In this document: piece after piece, positions 10,031-19,624 of the stretch | How the letters are laid out: each line of letters begins with the position of its first letter | Position numbering within the stretch: the first letter of the stretch is position 1 | NCBI GenBank assembly: GCA_019925095.2 | Contig: CM034408.1 | Span: 3,100,001-3,164,000 of the forward strand | Direction of reading: 5' to 3' | Origin: Dendrolimus kikuchii | Taxonomy: Eukaryota > Arthropoda > Insecta > Lepidoptera > Lasiocampidae | DNA: 64,000 nucleotides | The notes under the pieces: model-generated | What the model was told of the DNA's origin: nothing | The model's database searches: none | The model's input: the letters and a program-made list of their open reading frames with translations, nothing else | Position numbers and translations under genes: made by a program

Positions 10031-10197
10031 ATACTTGGCGCTAGAATCGGGTTCTACGATTTTGATGAAATTTTATGTGTGTTTGAGTGGGTGGTGTAGA
10101 TGGTTTAGATTCACAATTAGACCCGGTAGGTGGCGCTGGAATCGGGTTCTAGAGTTTTATTTTTTCATGGCAGGACAACGTCTGCCGAGACCTCTAG
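10031..10197 (+). mobile_element. Helitron (type 1) 3' part
   Basis: It carries two ggtggcgctggaatcggg-like blocks, the gcaggacaacgtctgc hairpin and a CTAG end at 10194-10197 followed by T. The 5' TC end is missing. It is closely similar to the complete copy at 31210-31539. Confidence 0.72.
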
Positions 10198-10388
10198 TAT
10201 TCTATATCTCAAAATTTCTCAATAGATTTTGTTCAAAATAATATATTAATACTTTATATTAATTTATTTATAATTTAATTTATTTTGAAGTATTTACTTA
10301 AGTTTTTCTTCGTATTATTTATAATTTATGTATGTTTTCAAGTAAAACAATAAATAATATCATTGTGATATTTTATGATTTATAATAT

Positions 10389-10839
10389 TGTTACGAGTGC
10401 GGGACTCGAATTAAAAATGCAGTTGGAATTACTATAAAATTTATTAGAACTATATAAACAAGTATAACACAGGTAGAAATATAACTGGACACGACCAGTA
10501 CAAACTGCACGATTCAATAACACGCGCAAAGTCCGTCACTATATAGCTTATCGAATGTACACACGTCTTGCTTGTATCGTAATCGTCGCTTGACTGCCTC
10601 ACCCTCCGTTTGGGCATTGTTTTATACTAAACTATACAAATGTCTACCTGCCAAGCGTCGACGTAATTTCCCAGAAAACGTAATCCGCACGCCTGCTTAA
10701 TTATTCCTGCGAACGGCCATAAACTAGTACAATACACAATAGGCTGTTTTTCTAAGTAAACAAAAGAAGTCCAAATGCGGGAATGTAAACTGTGCTTTAT
10801 GGCAGGCAGGTGTGCATCCACTTTTGTCGGCATGTAACA
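10389..10839 (-). mobile_element. LTR-A solo LTR with ATAT TSD
   Basis: TGTTAC and GTAACA ends bound 451 bp, with ATAT at 10385-10388 and 10840-10843. In the minus orientation it has a TATAAAAC box and an AATAAA signal at places equivalent to the plus copy at 1074-1581. It is a solo LTR. Confidence 0.82.
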
Positions 10840-10880
10840 ATATTAAAGCTCTCTTAAATACATTTTATATTTTTATAGAA

Positions 10881-10936
10881 TACTACTACTACTACTACTA
10901 ATACGATTACCACCATCAATACTACTACTACTACTT
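10881..10936. repeat. Interrupted (TAC)n microsatellite
   Basis: Two runs of five to six TAC units are separated by about 25 bp of related sequence. Confidence 0.85.
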
Positions 10937-11303
10937 TTCATCGATTACAACAATATTATAAGCTAAATATTACGTCACGTACATGCAATAATTTATTGCT
11001 ACATAAAAGCAAGGATAAAACTGAGTAGTCCATGTAGGTGCCAAAATCTGTCTATAAAGAAAACGGAAAACCTTCGGACATGTATCTACGAACATGTTTA
11101 GGGTTTTCCATATTTTCATGTAGCAGTTAAGATTACATTTTAAGGTTAAATTAATTAAGCAATAATTACATCTAGAGTACAACATTCGTCGTCTTATTTT
11201 GTACTCCCCTCCAGCGGTTGAGTCTAGCTCCCGGGCGATCGAGCCATGGGCTCTCGCCAGGGGTGCGTTACCCTAACCAACGGGGTATAAGGTAAGTCCC
11301 GCC
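10937..11303. other. Unassigned sequence with a GC-rich block at its end
   Basis: The block at 11210-11303 (ctagctcccgggcgatcg, ggtaagtcccgccacg) stands out in composition but matches nothing else in the window. The rest is AT-rich and unrecognised. Confidence 0.35.
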
Positions 11304-11521
11304 ACGTAAAAAGAACGCTGAGCGGTAGTGGAGGGGATGTGTCTGCGCAGGTGTACAGTCGTATCCTAAAGGACTAGGGTAATGTTTTATGAGTAATAGT
11401 TTTATTGTAGGATCTTATTAGGTACTTTACTAGTTACTTAGTGTCGCCCCTTCATACCACCGATTTGATCGATAGAACGCTCACTGCGCAGGGTTAGAGC
11501 CAGAGTTCTTTTTACGTGGTG
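11304..11521. mobile_element. Possible small TIR element
   Basis: ccacgtaaaaagaacgctg at 11304-11322 is the near-exact inverse of cagagttctttttacgtgg at about 11501-11519, one mismatch in 19. The 180 bp between them has no coding frame. I see no clear TSD, so this could be a MITE or a chance foldback. Confidence 0.4.
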
Positions 11522-11656
11522 CGAACTATAACATCATCGACGGACCACACACATAAAAAAATCCCCACACTAAATAATAAAGAAAACTAAAACATATGTA
11601 TATAGGTATATAATACAGCTTAGCATAAAAAATATAATAATGGAAATTATATAATA

Positions 11657-11894
11657 CTAGCCTCTGCCCGCGACTTCGTTCGCGTGGACCAATTAAAAAA
11701 CCCCCAATTTTGAAACATTCTTCATTGGTGCTCCGCTCCTATTGGTATTAGCGTGATGATATATAGCCTATAGCCTTCCTCGATAAATGGGCTATCTAAC
11801 ACTGAAAGAATTTTTCAAATCAGACCAGTAGTTCCTAAGATTAGCGCGTTCAAGCAAACAAATAAACTCTTGAGCTTTATATATTAGTATAAGA
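11657..11894 (-). mobile_element. Non-autonomous Helitron (type 3), complete ends
   Basis: The minus strand starts TCTTATACTAATATA and ends CTAG (11660-11657), with A before and T after. Just inside the 3' end is a gcgaacgaagtcgc hairpin. It is 238 bp and has no ORF; the plus copy at 12703 is a close relative. Confidence 0.83.
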
Positions 11895-11895
11895 T

Positions 11896-12005
11896 AATCA
11901 GAGGGCTGGTGCTTACCTCGGCAACCGATCAGTATGGCCATCCAGCGAGGAAAAGTAGCCAGCCTTCTACTTATAGTCTTGAGAGATTATGGGTAGAATA
12001 CAATA
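11896..12005 (+). pseudogene. LINE-C ORF tail fragment, frameshifted
   Basis: It encodes RAGAYLG and then a frameshifted version of the RISMAIQRGN-ASLLG segment seen intact at 29740-29958. The end resembles the 29722-29760 flank (tatagtcttgagagattatg). Confidence 0.6.
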
Positions 12006-12046
12006 AAAATAAGTTGAGTTTTCTTTTATTGTATTCGTTTATTTAT

Positions 12047-12198
12047 GATGTCAGGAGCCTTAAGAACAGACGAGAGTGCATGACAAGAGTTATGAATGTC
12101 AAAGAAGCAAGTGAGGTGTGTAAGAATAAGCCTAAATGGCGCTCTGTTGTTCGTGCCTATCCCGCAAGGGAACTGGCGTGAAGTTATGTATGTATGTA
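12047..12198 (+). mobile_element. LINE-A short 3' copy with 8-bp TSD
   Basis: A 152-bp copy starts gatgtcaggagcc and ends in the ATGT tail, flanked by ttatttat (12039-12046 and 12199-12206). It codes only for [17 protein letters not shown] through [14 protein letters not shown]. Copies at 39973 and 45846 break at almost the same base. Confidence 0.85.
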
Positions 12199-12237
12199 TT
12201 ATTTATAATTTTCTTCAAATTATATATACAAAATTAC

Positions 12238-12320
12238 CGTCAGTTGGGAACGTTCCCAAAACGTTGGCCGCTTTTCCTCGCTGAATGGCAACGCTAATAT
12301 TGCCCTAAATACAGATCAGT
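12238..12320 (-). pseudogene. LINE-C ORF tail fragment
   Basis: On the minus strand this aligns at DNA level with the LAVAIQRGNAASILGT-like segment of the 18790-19068 relic (gcgttgccatt, gcggccaac, ttttgggaacg). It has shifted frame. Confidence 0.55.
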
Positions 12321-12330
12321 GTTGATAGGA

Positions 12331-12702
12331 CTTGATAGTCAATTTTCACTTTTTTTCAAATTTTTATTTTTCAAGTGATAATCAAGAATGTGCAATAAAT
12401 GTTCCCATTTATTTACGAAGTTTATAAATAGATAACAGTGTTTCAAATTTTCAATCAGGCAATTTCTTAGATAGTTTTAAGAAACGACATTCAAATATCC
12501 TTTTTATCGCACAAAGGCTTTAAAGTTAACAAAGATCTACTTAATATTCGTTAAAGGTCTGTGCTAATATTTTTTTAGTAAAGTAGTTTGTATTCAAATA
12601 TATAACTTAAAAACAATTTAAACTAAAGTAATAAATGTACTGTAATGTTTCAGTGGGTTTTGCATAATTTTATTTATTTTGTCTTTTATCATTTTACTTA
12701 AA
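12331..12702. other. Unassigned AT-rich sequence
   Basis: Nothing recognisable was seen. Confidence 0.4.
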
Positions 12703-12938
12703 TCTTATACTAACATATAAAGCTGAAGAGTTTGTTTGTTTGAACGCGCTAATGTCAGGAACTACTGGTCTGATTTGAAAATTTCTTTCAGTTTTAAATA
12801 GCCCATTTATTGAGGAAGTCTATATGTTATATATCATCACGCTAAGACCAATAGGAGCGGAGCACCAATGAAGAATGTTTCAAAATCGGGGGATCTTGAA
12901 AACAAATTCCACGCGACCGACGTCGCGGGCACAGCTAG
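12703..12938 (+). mobile_element. Non-autonomous Helitron (type 3), complete ends
   Basis: It begins TCTTATACTAACATAT after an A and ends gcgaccgacgtcgcgggcac...CTAG before a T. The gcgac/gtcgc stem lies about 11 nt before CTAG. Internal blocks (gaacgcgctaat, gtctgatttgaaa, ccaataggagcggagcacc) match 11657 and 54982. At 236 bp it cannot code for a transposase. Confidence 0.85.
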
Positions 12939-13019
12939 TAAAGAAATAAAATTAACATTAAAAAATAAAGGACCGATTCCAGACCGTTGCCAGAAAGGAG
13001 CGTTCCCGAAAGATTGATC

Positions 13020-13445
13020 GCGTTGACTTGTATGTCTACGCTATGTTGCCCAAGGTATAGACAAATGCGGGTAGGTCCTTAGGGAAAGGGCTCTCACCCA
13101 CCGTTATGCCATCGAGATGGGGGCGCACTGAGTTCAGCACGCCCTCGCCTACCGCCCTACGTTGTAAAGAGCACGATGACGCCGGGGGTTAAAGGCCCCC
13201 CGGAAGGAAAATTGGCCATCGGGCCCTCGCCTGCCAGGGCACGCGGAGATTGTTGAGCTTTCGCGTCCCCGTAGGAAGGTGCAAGAAGGAACACTGAAGG
13301 GTTTTAGTGGGTATCTAACTAACTGTGCTACCTGTGGTGTAGCAATAGCACTTCATACGTGAGCTGCTAGTGCCACTCCACCACGGCGAATCCCACAAAC
13401 CCCCCGCGCGGCTGATGGATCTCAACCGGTTGCCCCTCGTTACAA
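13020..13445. other. GC-rich block, possible LINE 5' region
   Basis: This stretch is much richer in G and C than its flanks, with ccgggggttaaaggcccccc and gccactccaccacggcgaat. Such blocks occur in 5' regions of insect non-LTR elements, but no ORF follows and no second copy is present here, so the assignment is a guess. Confidence 0.3.
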
Positions 13446-13521
13446 AAAAGTTATAGACAAATCTCATGCCTCCATCTATGTTTACCCCTTAATAGATAGA
13501 TAGAGATAGACAGTCCACTAA

Positions 13522-13714
13522 GGCTGGGCGAAAACGGACCACCGATCACAACCAAAGTGGCCAACCACAAGCAGTTCACACGTTTTTTCGTTCATTTTGT
13601 ATGCACTCGTCGCACACGTGACAGTGGCGGCCGTGCGTCACCGCCACTTTTGCTCACGCGGTGGCGTGTGGCTGTCACCGGTCGCTGTCGTCGGTGGCCC
13701 GTTTGCGCGCAGCC
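13522..13714. mobile_element. Harbinger-like MITE, 193 bp, TAA TSD
   Basis: Terminal inverted repeats start GGCTGGGCGAAAACGGACC at the left, and the inverse of the right end reads GGCTGCGCGCAAACGGGCC, about 25 bp with few mismatches. TAA flanks both sides (13519-13521, 13715-13717). A 3-bp TWA target and GG-starting TIRs fit PIF/Harbinger. There is no transposase ORF. Confidence 0.7.
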
Positions 13715-13891
13715 TAAAGGCGGCCCCCTTTATTCTCTGTTGGACTTTTTTTTTATTTTAAACTTTAAATAATGTCATAGTGATAGTAGCTGCTAGATAA
13801 CAGTCACTTAACTTTAATCTTAGAATTGTATTAATTTGCTAACATAAACGTTTTAAATACACATGAATTAAATTATTTTGTATTGGATTTA

Positions 13892-14167
13892 TAATATAAA
13901 AATATCAGCCCATAAAAAAGTCCCACTGCTGGGCTCGGGCCTCCTATTATAGGGGGAACGGACAGTATACTTCATCGCTTATCTCGATATGCGGGTTACA
14001 TCACCATGTTTTCCTTCACCGTTGTTAGCACGTGGTAATTGTAACAATATGCTCATTAGGTCAGAAAACTGACTAAGCGGTGCATACGTTCCGGCCAGGA
14101 TCGAACCCACGCTCTCTGAGTCTGGGACGAGTGCGCTAGCCATTACGCTACCACGACTTTGTATGTA
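13892..14167 (-). mobile_element. SINE-T2, tRNA-headed, with 13-bp TSD
   Basis: It is flanked by exact tgtattggattta repeats (13879-13891 and 14168-14180). On the minus strand the head aagtcgtggtagcgtaatgg supplies an A box and gtgggttcgatcctggcc a B box. The body carries the block whose plus-strand form is caccatgttttccttcaccg and the tail ends near cagcagtgggac. This is a complete retroposed SINE. Confidence 0.88.
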
Positions 14168-14239
14168 TGTATTGGATTTACTTAACTACTTAGGTATAAA
14201 TCGAATAAGAAATATAAAGAGAAACAATATTTAGCTAGA

Positions 14240-14402
14240 TATGTTGTTGGGGAGTTTCTTGAAGCTTCTTCTCCTTATCAGCAATAACACGTTGCGAAGC
14301 GGCATACATAAATTAGGAAGTAAAATTAAATTTTAACTTATGACCTTCAATAAGTGTTCTCCAGTGGACCTTATTTTGAATAAAAACTTTTGAATTTGAA
14401 TA
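14240..14402 (+). mobile_element. LINE 3' end (gttgcgaagcgg type)
   Basis: The gagtttcttgaagcttcttc and cacgttgcgaagcggcatac blocks, followed by ccagtggaccttattttgaa and taaaaacttttgaatttgaa, form a LINE 3' terminus shared with 1-60, 34285-34345 and 60091-60190. Only the last residues of the ORF could be represented. Confidence 0.6.
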
Positions 14403-14886
14403 TATAATAACATTCTGTCAAAACGCAACGTTATGTAAAAATTTCGAGTTATATGAATGAATTTGCCACATCACTAAATTTAAATGCTACATATCCGCAT
14501 ATTCCCATCACTAAACTAAACATATTAAAAAGAAACTACATGCCGTATAATACTGGCCAGTGTGCGGTGCTTCAAAGGAGTTCGTATAAGATTAGTTTTT
14601 TTTTTTCAAAGTTGGATACCCCTCAAACGCTGATACAGTGTATGCTTGACTTATTTTCCTTACGTAGCAAATTATGTTAAAGGAAAATGTATCAACGTAT
14701 TTTCCATCCTACGTCTCCTCTGAGAACGTTTTGAGGAAATATTTGCATATAAATTTTAATGAAATACATTAGACATTTAGTCAATAGACCCCAGACGTGG
14801 CTTCCAGCGTCAGATTGACGTTATACCAAGTCACTGGTAGCGTCAGTTATTCCCGTGCACTCTGTATGATTGGACAGATTAATTGA
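14403..14886. other. Unassigned sequence
   Basis: A 75-codon frame at 14453 is AT-biased and matches nothing I know. No repeat copy was seen. Confidence 0.4.
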
Positions 14887-15560
14887 TGTTTTTAAGCGAG
14901 GCATTTATTTGAGCGTAGGTACCAGCACCGTACACAACGCGGTGCTGGTACCTACGCTCAGCTCACGTATGGAAGCGAGAGTTGGGTATGGAAGAGAGAG
15001 TATGAAAGTAGAGTAAACGCGGTCGAGATGCGAGCACTACGCAAAATCTGCGGAGTGACGCTCGCGGACCGCGTTCGTAATACCGAAGTAAGAAAGAGAG
15101 TTGGTCTGAAAGAGAGTGTCGGGGTGAAGGTAAGGAAAGGAAGGCTCCGGTGGTTCGGGCATGTGGAAAGAATGCATGATGAAAGAATGACTAAACAGAT
15201 ATACAATGCAAAAGTGGATGGATGCAGAAGTCGTGGAAGGCCACGACACACCTTCCATGATCAAATTGATCCTGTACTAGCAGAAGGTGATGTCAGGAGC
15301 CTTAAGAACAGACGAGCGTACATGACAAGAGTTATGAATGTCAAAGGAGCAAGTGAGGTGTGTAAGAATAAGCCTAAGCCTACCCCGCAAGGGAACTGGC
15401 CTGAAGTTATGTATGTATGTATGTATTTATTTGATTTTTATTCTGACGTTTCGGCCACTTCAGTAGCCGTGATCATGGAAGACAAAAATGTCAATGTCAA
15501 TGTTCAAATTAAAATTATTATTCAGCCTACCCCCAACTTGTTCATTTTAAATAGTTAACT
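14887..15560 (+). repeat. FB-2 arm, split by LINE-A
   Basis: The left piece (gtttttaagcgaggcattta, 14887-14912) and the right piece (15435-15560: ctgacgtttcggccacttc, gccgtgatcatggaagac) together match one FB-2 arm at 33935-34040. The LINE-A copy at 14913-15424 sits between them, inside its duplicated target. Confidence 0.7.
14913..15424 (+). mobile_element. LINE-A copy with inverted 5' end and 10-bp TSD
   Basis: The insertion is bounded by atttatttga (14903-14912, 15425-15434). Its first bases, gcgtaggtaccagcaccg, are the inverse of the cggtgctggtacctacgc that starts the collinear part at about 14940, with a 7-9 bp loop, so the 5' end folded back during integration. The frame at 15028-15558 encodes [51 protein letters not shown] and NRRAYMTRVMNV; a short deletion at KNKPKPTP then runs it into the flanking repeat. 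Confidence 0.9.
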
Positions 15561-15778
15561 TTTAATTTTTGTTTATGGTTATTATTTACTCAATGAGAGT
15601 CTAATCTAATTTACCATAGTTTAGTTGTACTAGTCGCGAAAACTAAAGAAAATACTAGATTCATTGAAGTTAAAAACGCGACGTCTTTACGCTGGAATGC
15701 TCAAGAATGACAGTGGACGCGGTGTATGACTAATGAACGCCGCGTACAGCATAATTGCGAAGTTTTAGGCGTTTGATC

Positions 15779-16105
15779 TATATCCGTCCAGGAACGGAGA
15801 AAGAATACAATTTGCTGCGGCCGGGCTGCCTGTCGTAAGAGGCGACAAAACAACCCACAGCCAGGTGGTAGGGCATTTGCCCGACTGGATGGCTACCACC
15901 CCTGGTCTAAAGTATGTCGCCATAACAACCTTGAGTTGTGTTCCGGCATTAGTGATCAGGTTCCAGTTTCCCTTAAGAGAGCAGCAGCGCTTTTGTAGCA
16001 ACTTTGGTGTTACAAATGTCCATAGGCGATGGTAACCGCTTTCCATCAAGTGGGCCGTCTGCCTGTCTGCAGATCTCCTGCAACAAAAAAATAAAATAAA
16101 AAAAA
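15779..16105 (+). mobile_element. SINE-J, full length
   Basis: It starts tatccgtccaggaacgg, has the full ggtggtagggcatttgcccg and gttccagtttcccttaagag body, and ends ctgcaac with an A-rich tail of about 25 bp. Confidence 0.82.
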
Positions 16106-16214
16106 TAACACTAGTGCATTTTTCTTATGGAAATGTATTTGTCGGGTTCACACCGGGAGCGAACGAATGACGCTCCAAGAATAACACTATAATAATCCAC
16201 GCTTGTCAGGTGTC

Positions 16215-16443
16215 TTTTTTTTTTTATTGCAGGAGATCAGCAGACAGGCTGACGGCCCACTTGATGGAAAGCGGTTACCATCGCCTATGGACATTTGCAA
16301 CACCAAAGTTGCTACAAATGCGCTGCTGCTCTCTTATGGGAGACTGGAACCTGGTCACTAATGCCGGAACACAACTCAAGGTTGTTATGGCGACATACTT
16401 TAGACCAGGGGTGGTAGCCATCCAGTCGGGCAAATGCCCTACC
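16215..16443 (-). mobile_element. SINE-J, 5'-truncated
   Basis: The poly-T at 16215-16226 is the minus-strand A tail. Collinearity with other copies stops at ggtagggcatttgcccg, leaving off the head. Confidence 0.8.
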
Positions 16444-17275
16444 AAAAGTCTTAACAAATAGGTACTGCGATTATCAAGCAGTAATTATCGACCACAATAT
16501 ATTATGTGCTCCTCGTCCAAGACTACCAATGTAGACTGTCAGTGTAGTTTGCCGATTGTAGACCGCCGGTTCAAGACTGCCCCTCCAACACCGCGTATCT
16601 AACAGGTCCTCGTAGCGCGCCGCAGTGACACCATCCGGTAATGCGGTGGCGCCACTTCAGTTACACTTCCTTCATAAAACCAACTTCCGCCATACGTATT
16701 AACTTCCAACATCCGGTTACTCCATTTCCGATATCCGTTAGCTTAATAATAAATGCTTCTACACTGACATCCGGTTAAACAATTTCCGAATACTACATGA
16801 AAGAATACTCTATCCGGTTATTGACTGCTTCCGTCATATGGTTATTTTATAATAACAAATACGATTCCGACATATTCATATTAAATTGTTTAGGTTTAAG
16901 TTATGGTGAACAACTGGCTAATTCTTGTCGAATAAAACCGGAAACCAAAAACTGACAGGTTTACAGCTTAGTCGTCAGCCATTGCCAGCAACTCGTCAAC
17001 CAACTGGCTAATGCTTCTCAAATACAACTGAAAACCGAATAGTTGATGGTTTAGCCGTAAGCAGTAGGCTGCCGGTTGGCGACTCATTCATCCATTAGCC
17101 AAAAAGGTATCAGCTGCTATTTTAGGTCGGCTAATGAACAACCATTTGCCGGATGGGTAAGTATACATGTATATATATTTATATGTTTATTTGTGTGTGT
17201 ATGTATATATGTTTTGTATGGTGTATATATATAAGTATATTATTGTACATTATATTATATATATTTTCATTAGTA
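16444..17275. repeat. Region with ATCCGGTTA motif series and diverged 90-bp repeat
   Basis: The motif (a)tccggt(t)a occurs near 16633, 16712, 16768 and 16812, usually followed within 20 bp by ttccg. From 16911 a 90-bp unit starting caactggctaat is repeated with divergence at 17001. A piece at 16875-16912 resembles the LINE-B end at 51565-51600. There is no ORF. Clustered short motifs of this kind can be subterminal transposase-binding sites, but I cannot place the ends. Confidence 0.4.
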
Positions 17276-17450
17276 TAGTCTTAAGCTGGACGCCAACAAT
17301 TTATCTTGCTTAAGATCCTTGTCCATCCAAAGGTTGCCTGGAAGAGATTGCTTTAAGCAATAAGGCCGCCCATTGTACTGCTACCTAATATTAGGATATA
17401 TATATGTGTTACTGTTTTAAGTTGGTGTACAATAAAGAGTATTGTTGTTG
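17276..17450 (+). mobile_element. LINE-B 3' UTR
   Basis: It contains ggttgcctggaagagattgc, the hairpin partner gcaataaggccgcccattgt, and ggtgtacaataaagagt followed by a TTG-type tail. No coding part adjoins. Confidence 0.72.
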
Positions 17451-17563
17451 TTTTCGACTTGAAGATGGTTACCTACCGCTACTACGGCTCTTGTAACAGA
17501 CCATCACTTAACTAAGGGGCCATTTATAAATTACGTAATACATTAAGGTGGTGGGAGGTGGTG

Positions 17564-18485
17564 CAGTGCCGTAAATAGGGCGGTACCATCGGTGCCCAGG
17601 CACAGGGCGTAGATTCTGGAGGGCGCAAGAATGGCCAGACCAGGCAGGAATATTATCTTTTCGGTTTGCTCCTGATAAGTTCCCTCTGCGCCCCTAGTGC
17701 TCGATTCCAACACATACGTTAGATACGTATGCACATGCCAGTATCAACAAAAACGTCTGTTAGGCCGGGACTCCACCAAAGCGGAGATGTGTGCGGTGTG
17801 CTATGTGCTGTGCGAGAAGAGATGTTTTTCAGCTCGGGTGAATCCACCGAAGCTGTGCGGAAATGCGTAGTGTAGCAGAGATGTGTGCTGGCTAGCCTTG
17901 CGAGTGTGCGAGGCATTGAGTGCTCAGTACGCATTCTCACACGAAAGGTAGACGATGTCGCTATTATTACAAAGAAATTATCTTCTATTACTTGAAGAAG
18001 AAGAACTACAGTCTGAAGAAGCAGAATTGATAGCTTAGTATGCCACTCACATCTCTCTTCTCCGCCGTGCGTCGTCCGCGCACAGCTCACATCTCCGCTT
18101 CCATCGCGCCATACAAATATTACATATCTCCGCACAGCGATCTCCACTGAAGCTGAGCGGAGAGATATCTCAATAACGCAATTCTATTGGTTGTTTAAAA
18201 AACATCACTCCGCTCGTCTCGTCTCCGCTTTGGTGGAGTCCCGGCCTTAAATTAGATAAAGCGCACGAGCGTATTTGTGTTCTAGTTCTTTAAAGTAATA
18301 GATTTTTCTTCCAAAATATTAGATAATTGGTCCACCAACACCAAGGTCCTTGGGCGTTATTGTATCACCCTGAATGAAATAAAGTAGGCCTATACATAGC
18401 ATTGCTCTACCTATAATATCTGAAGAAAACAAGGGAGCAGTTATAAAAGCTCGCATGGGTGCATAAAAGGCTATTTACGGCACTG
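17564..18485. mobile_element. hAT-like non-autonomous element, nested
   Basis: It starts CAGTGCCGTAAATAG and ends with the exact inverse CTATTTACGGCACTG. The flanks aggtggtg (17556-17563) and agggggtg (18486-18493) form an 8-bp TSD with one mismatch. A CAGTG start and an 8-bp TSD are hAT hallmarks. There is no transposase frame. The middle is occupied by a second element (17763-18246), leaving about 438 bp of its own sequence. Confidence 0.75.
17763..18246. mobile_element. Harbinger-like MITE inside the hAT-like element
   Basis: TIRs of about 25 bp start GGCCGGGACTCCACCAAAGC and are exactly inverted at the right end (gctttggtggagtcccggcc). TTA is duplicated (17760-17762, 18247-18249). Subterminal variants of the tccacc-gaagc-gcggag word recur inside (about 17850 and 18150). 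The 142-codon minus frame over it is an accident of GC-rich composition. Confidence 0.82.
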
Positions 18486-18570
18486 AGGGGGTGGACGAAG
18501 TGTGACATTGTGTGACAAGAGGTGGGAGGGATTCTAAATTTCGTGATGTCACATTTCAAAGTCTAATGTA

Positions 18571-18786
18571 TTTAAGCTTTCAAACACGAAATTTGAACTA
18601 TTAAAGAAAAACTTCAAAATATTTCCAACTCTATCTGCATAAGCATAGTGTTTACATTAATAAAAAATAATTTAAATGGAAATAAAACTAATTACGAAAC
18701 TGCTGTTTTAATTTAATAATTTCTTGATGATTATCTATTTTTATTATTAATTTATTGTATTATGATTTCTTTTATTTATTTTTACA
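18571..18786. other. Unassigned AT-rich sequence
   Basis: No repeat or gene was recognised. Confidence 0.4.
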
Positions 18787-19300
18787 ACCGTGACAGCCGG
18801 GGCCGCTGCCACAAACCAGGAGGCCCTGAAACGCCGCAAATATGTGTCGTACATATTTGTGGCTTTCGGGGTTGAAACCCTGGGGCCGTGGGGGCGTGGA
18901 GCTCATCACCTCTATCGAGACCTCTCAACGCGTCTAATTGAGGTCTCACGTGAAAAGGCTGGCTTGCACCTAGGGCAAGCTCGCGTTGCCATCCAACGTG
19001 GAAATGCGGCCAGCATTTTGGGCACTCTGCCCGCCGACAGCGACCTGGAGTCTATTTTTTACTTATAGTTTGTTATTTTGTAAGTCTATTTATATTGTAG
19101 TTTAATTTTAGTTGATATTAATTTATAATTAGTTTTAGTTATGTTATTGTTTTTAGTTTTTATCATAGTTTATAATTTAGTTTAGCTTATGTTTAATATG
19201 CACGCTATGTATACCCTTTTATTTATTTTATATTTATTATTGTACTGTGACTGAATTCACAAGAACTGCATATTATATTATATTATATGTTATGATGACT
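18787..19300 (+). pseudogene. LINE-C ORF tail and 3' UTR
   Basis: The frame at 18790-19068 encodes ALKRRKYVSYIFVAFGVETL, then GPWGRGAHHLYRDLSTRLIE, LHLGQARVAIQRGNAASILG and a C-terminal ESIFYL before the stop. The block F-V-x-FGVETLGPWG with IQRGNAAS-LGT is the C-terminal domain of a non-LTR retrotransposon polyprotein found in many animals. Related relics lie at 29740, 48890, 51620 and elsewhere. Everything upstream, including the RT core, is missing. An AT-rich 3' UTR follows to about 19300. Confidence 0.7.
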
Positions 19301-19301
19301 G

Positions 19302-19537
19302 AATAATAATCGGCAGACAAACACACACATTGTATATCCCCAAATTAAGCAAGTTACGCTTGTGTTATGGGTAATATACAACGGACTACTTTGGGGCCGA
19401 TCCCAGACACCCAGACCATAGTAAATAACGGAAAAAATACGTTTCCGAAATTTACTATACCAGGAATCGAACCCGGAACCTCTGCGTTGCAGTGAGGTAC
19501 GCCGGCAAAGGCTTAGCCCGCTCAACCACAGATCTCA
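19302..19537 (-). mobile_element. SINE-T1
   Basis: On the minus strand the head has gtggttgagcgggctaagcc (A box) and gggttcgattcctgg (B box), then the shared body and an ATT-rich tail. The first 10 bases of the head differ from the other copies. Confidence 0.82.
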
Positions 19538-19624
19538 AAACTGTATATGTATATATAATGTATTATGTGTACCACGCCATCATATTAGTGACAACTGTAA
19601 TGATAGTGATGATTGTAAGTTAAT

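Larger units (their letters stand above)
17514..18570. mobile_element. TIR-like dispersed repeat, interrupted by a hAT-like element
   Basis: The left piece (17514-17563, ggccatttataaattacgta) and right piece (18486-18570, tgtgacaagaggtgggaggg, ctaaatttcgtgatgtcac) flank the hAT-like insertion. The related end at 21050-21165 finishes ttgtgacgtaatttggatgg, whose inverse resembles the left terminus, so the element probably has TIRs. It has no ORF. Confidence 0.5.

Noticed and set aside
17719..18147. 142-codon minus-strand frame
   Set aside because: It lies wholly across the Harbinger-like MITE and its hAT-like host and uses TIR sequence as codons; it resembles no transposase.
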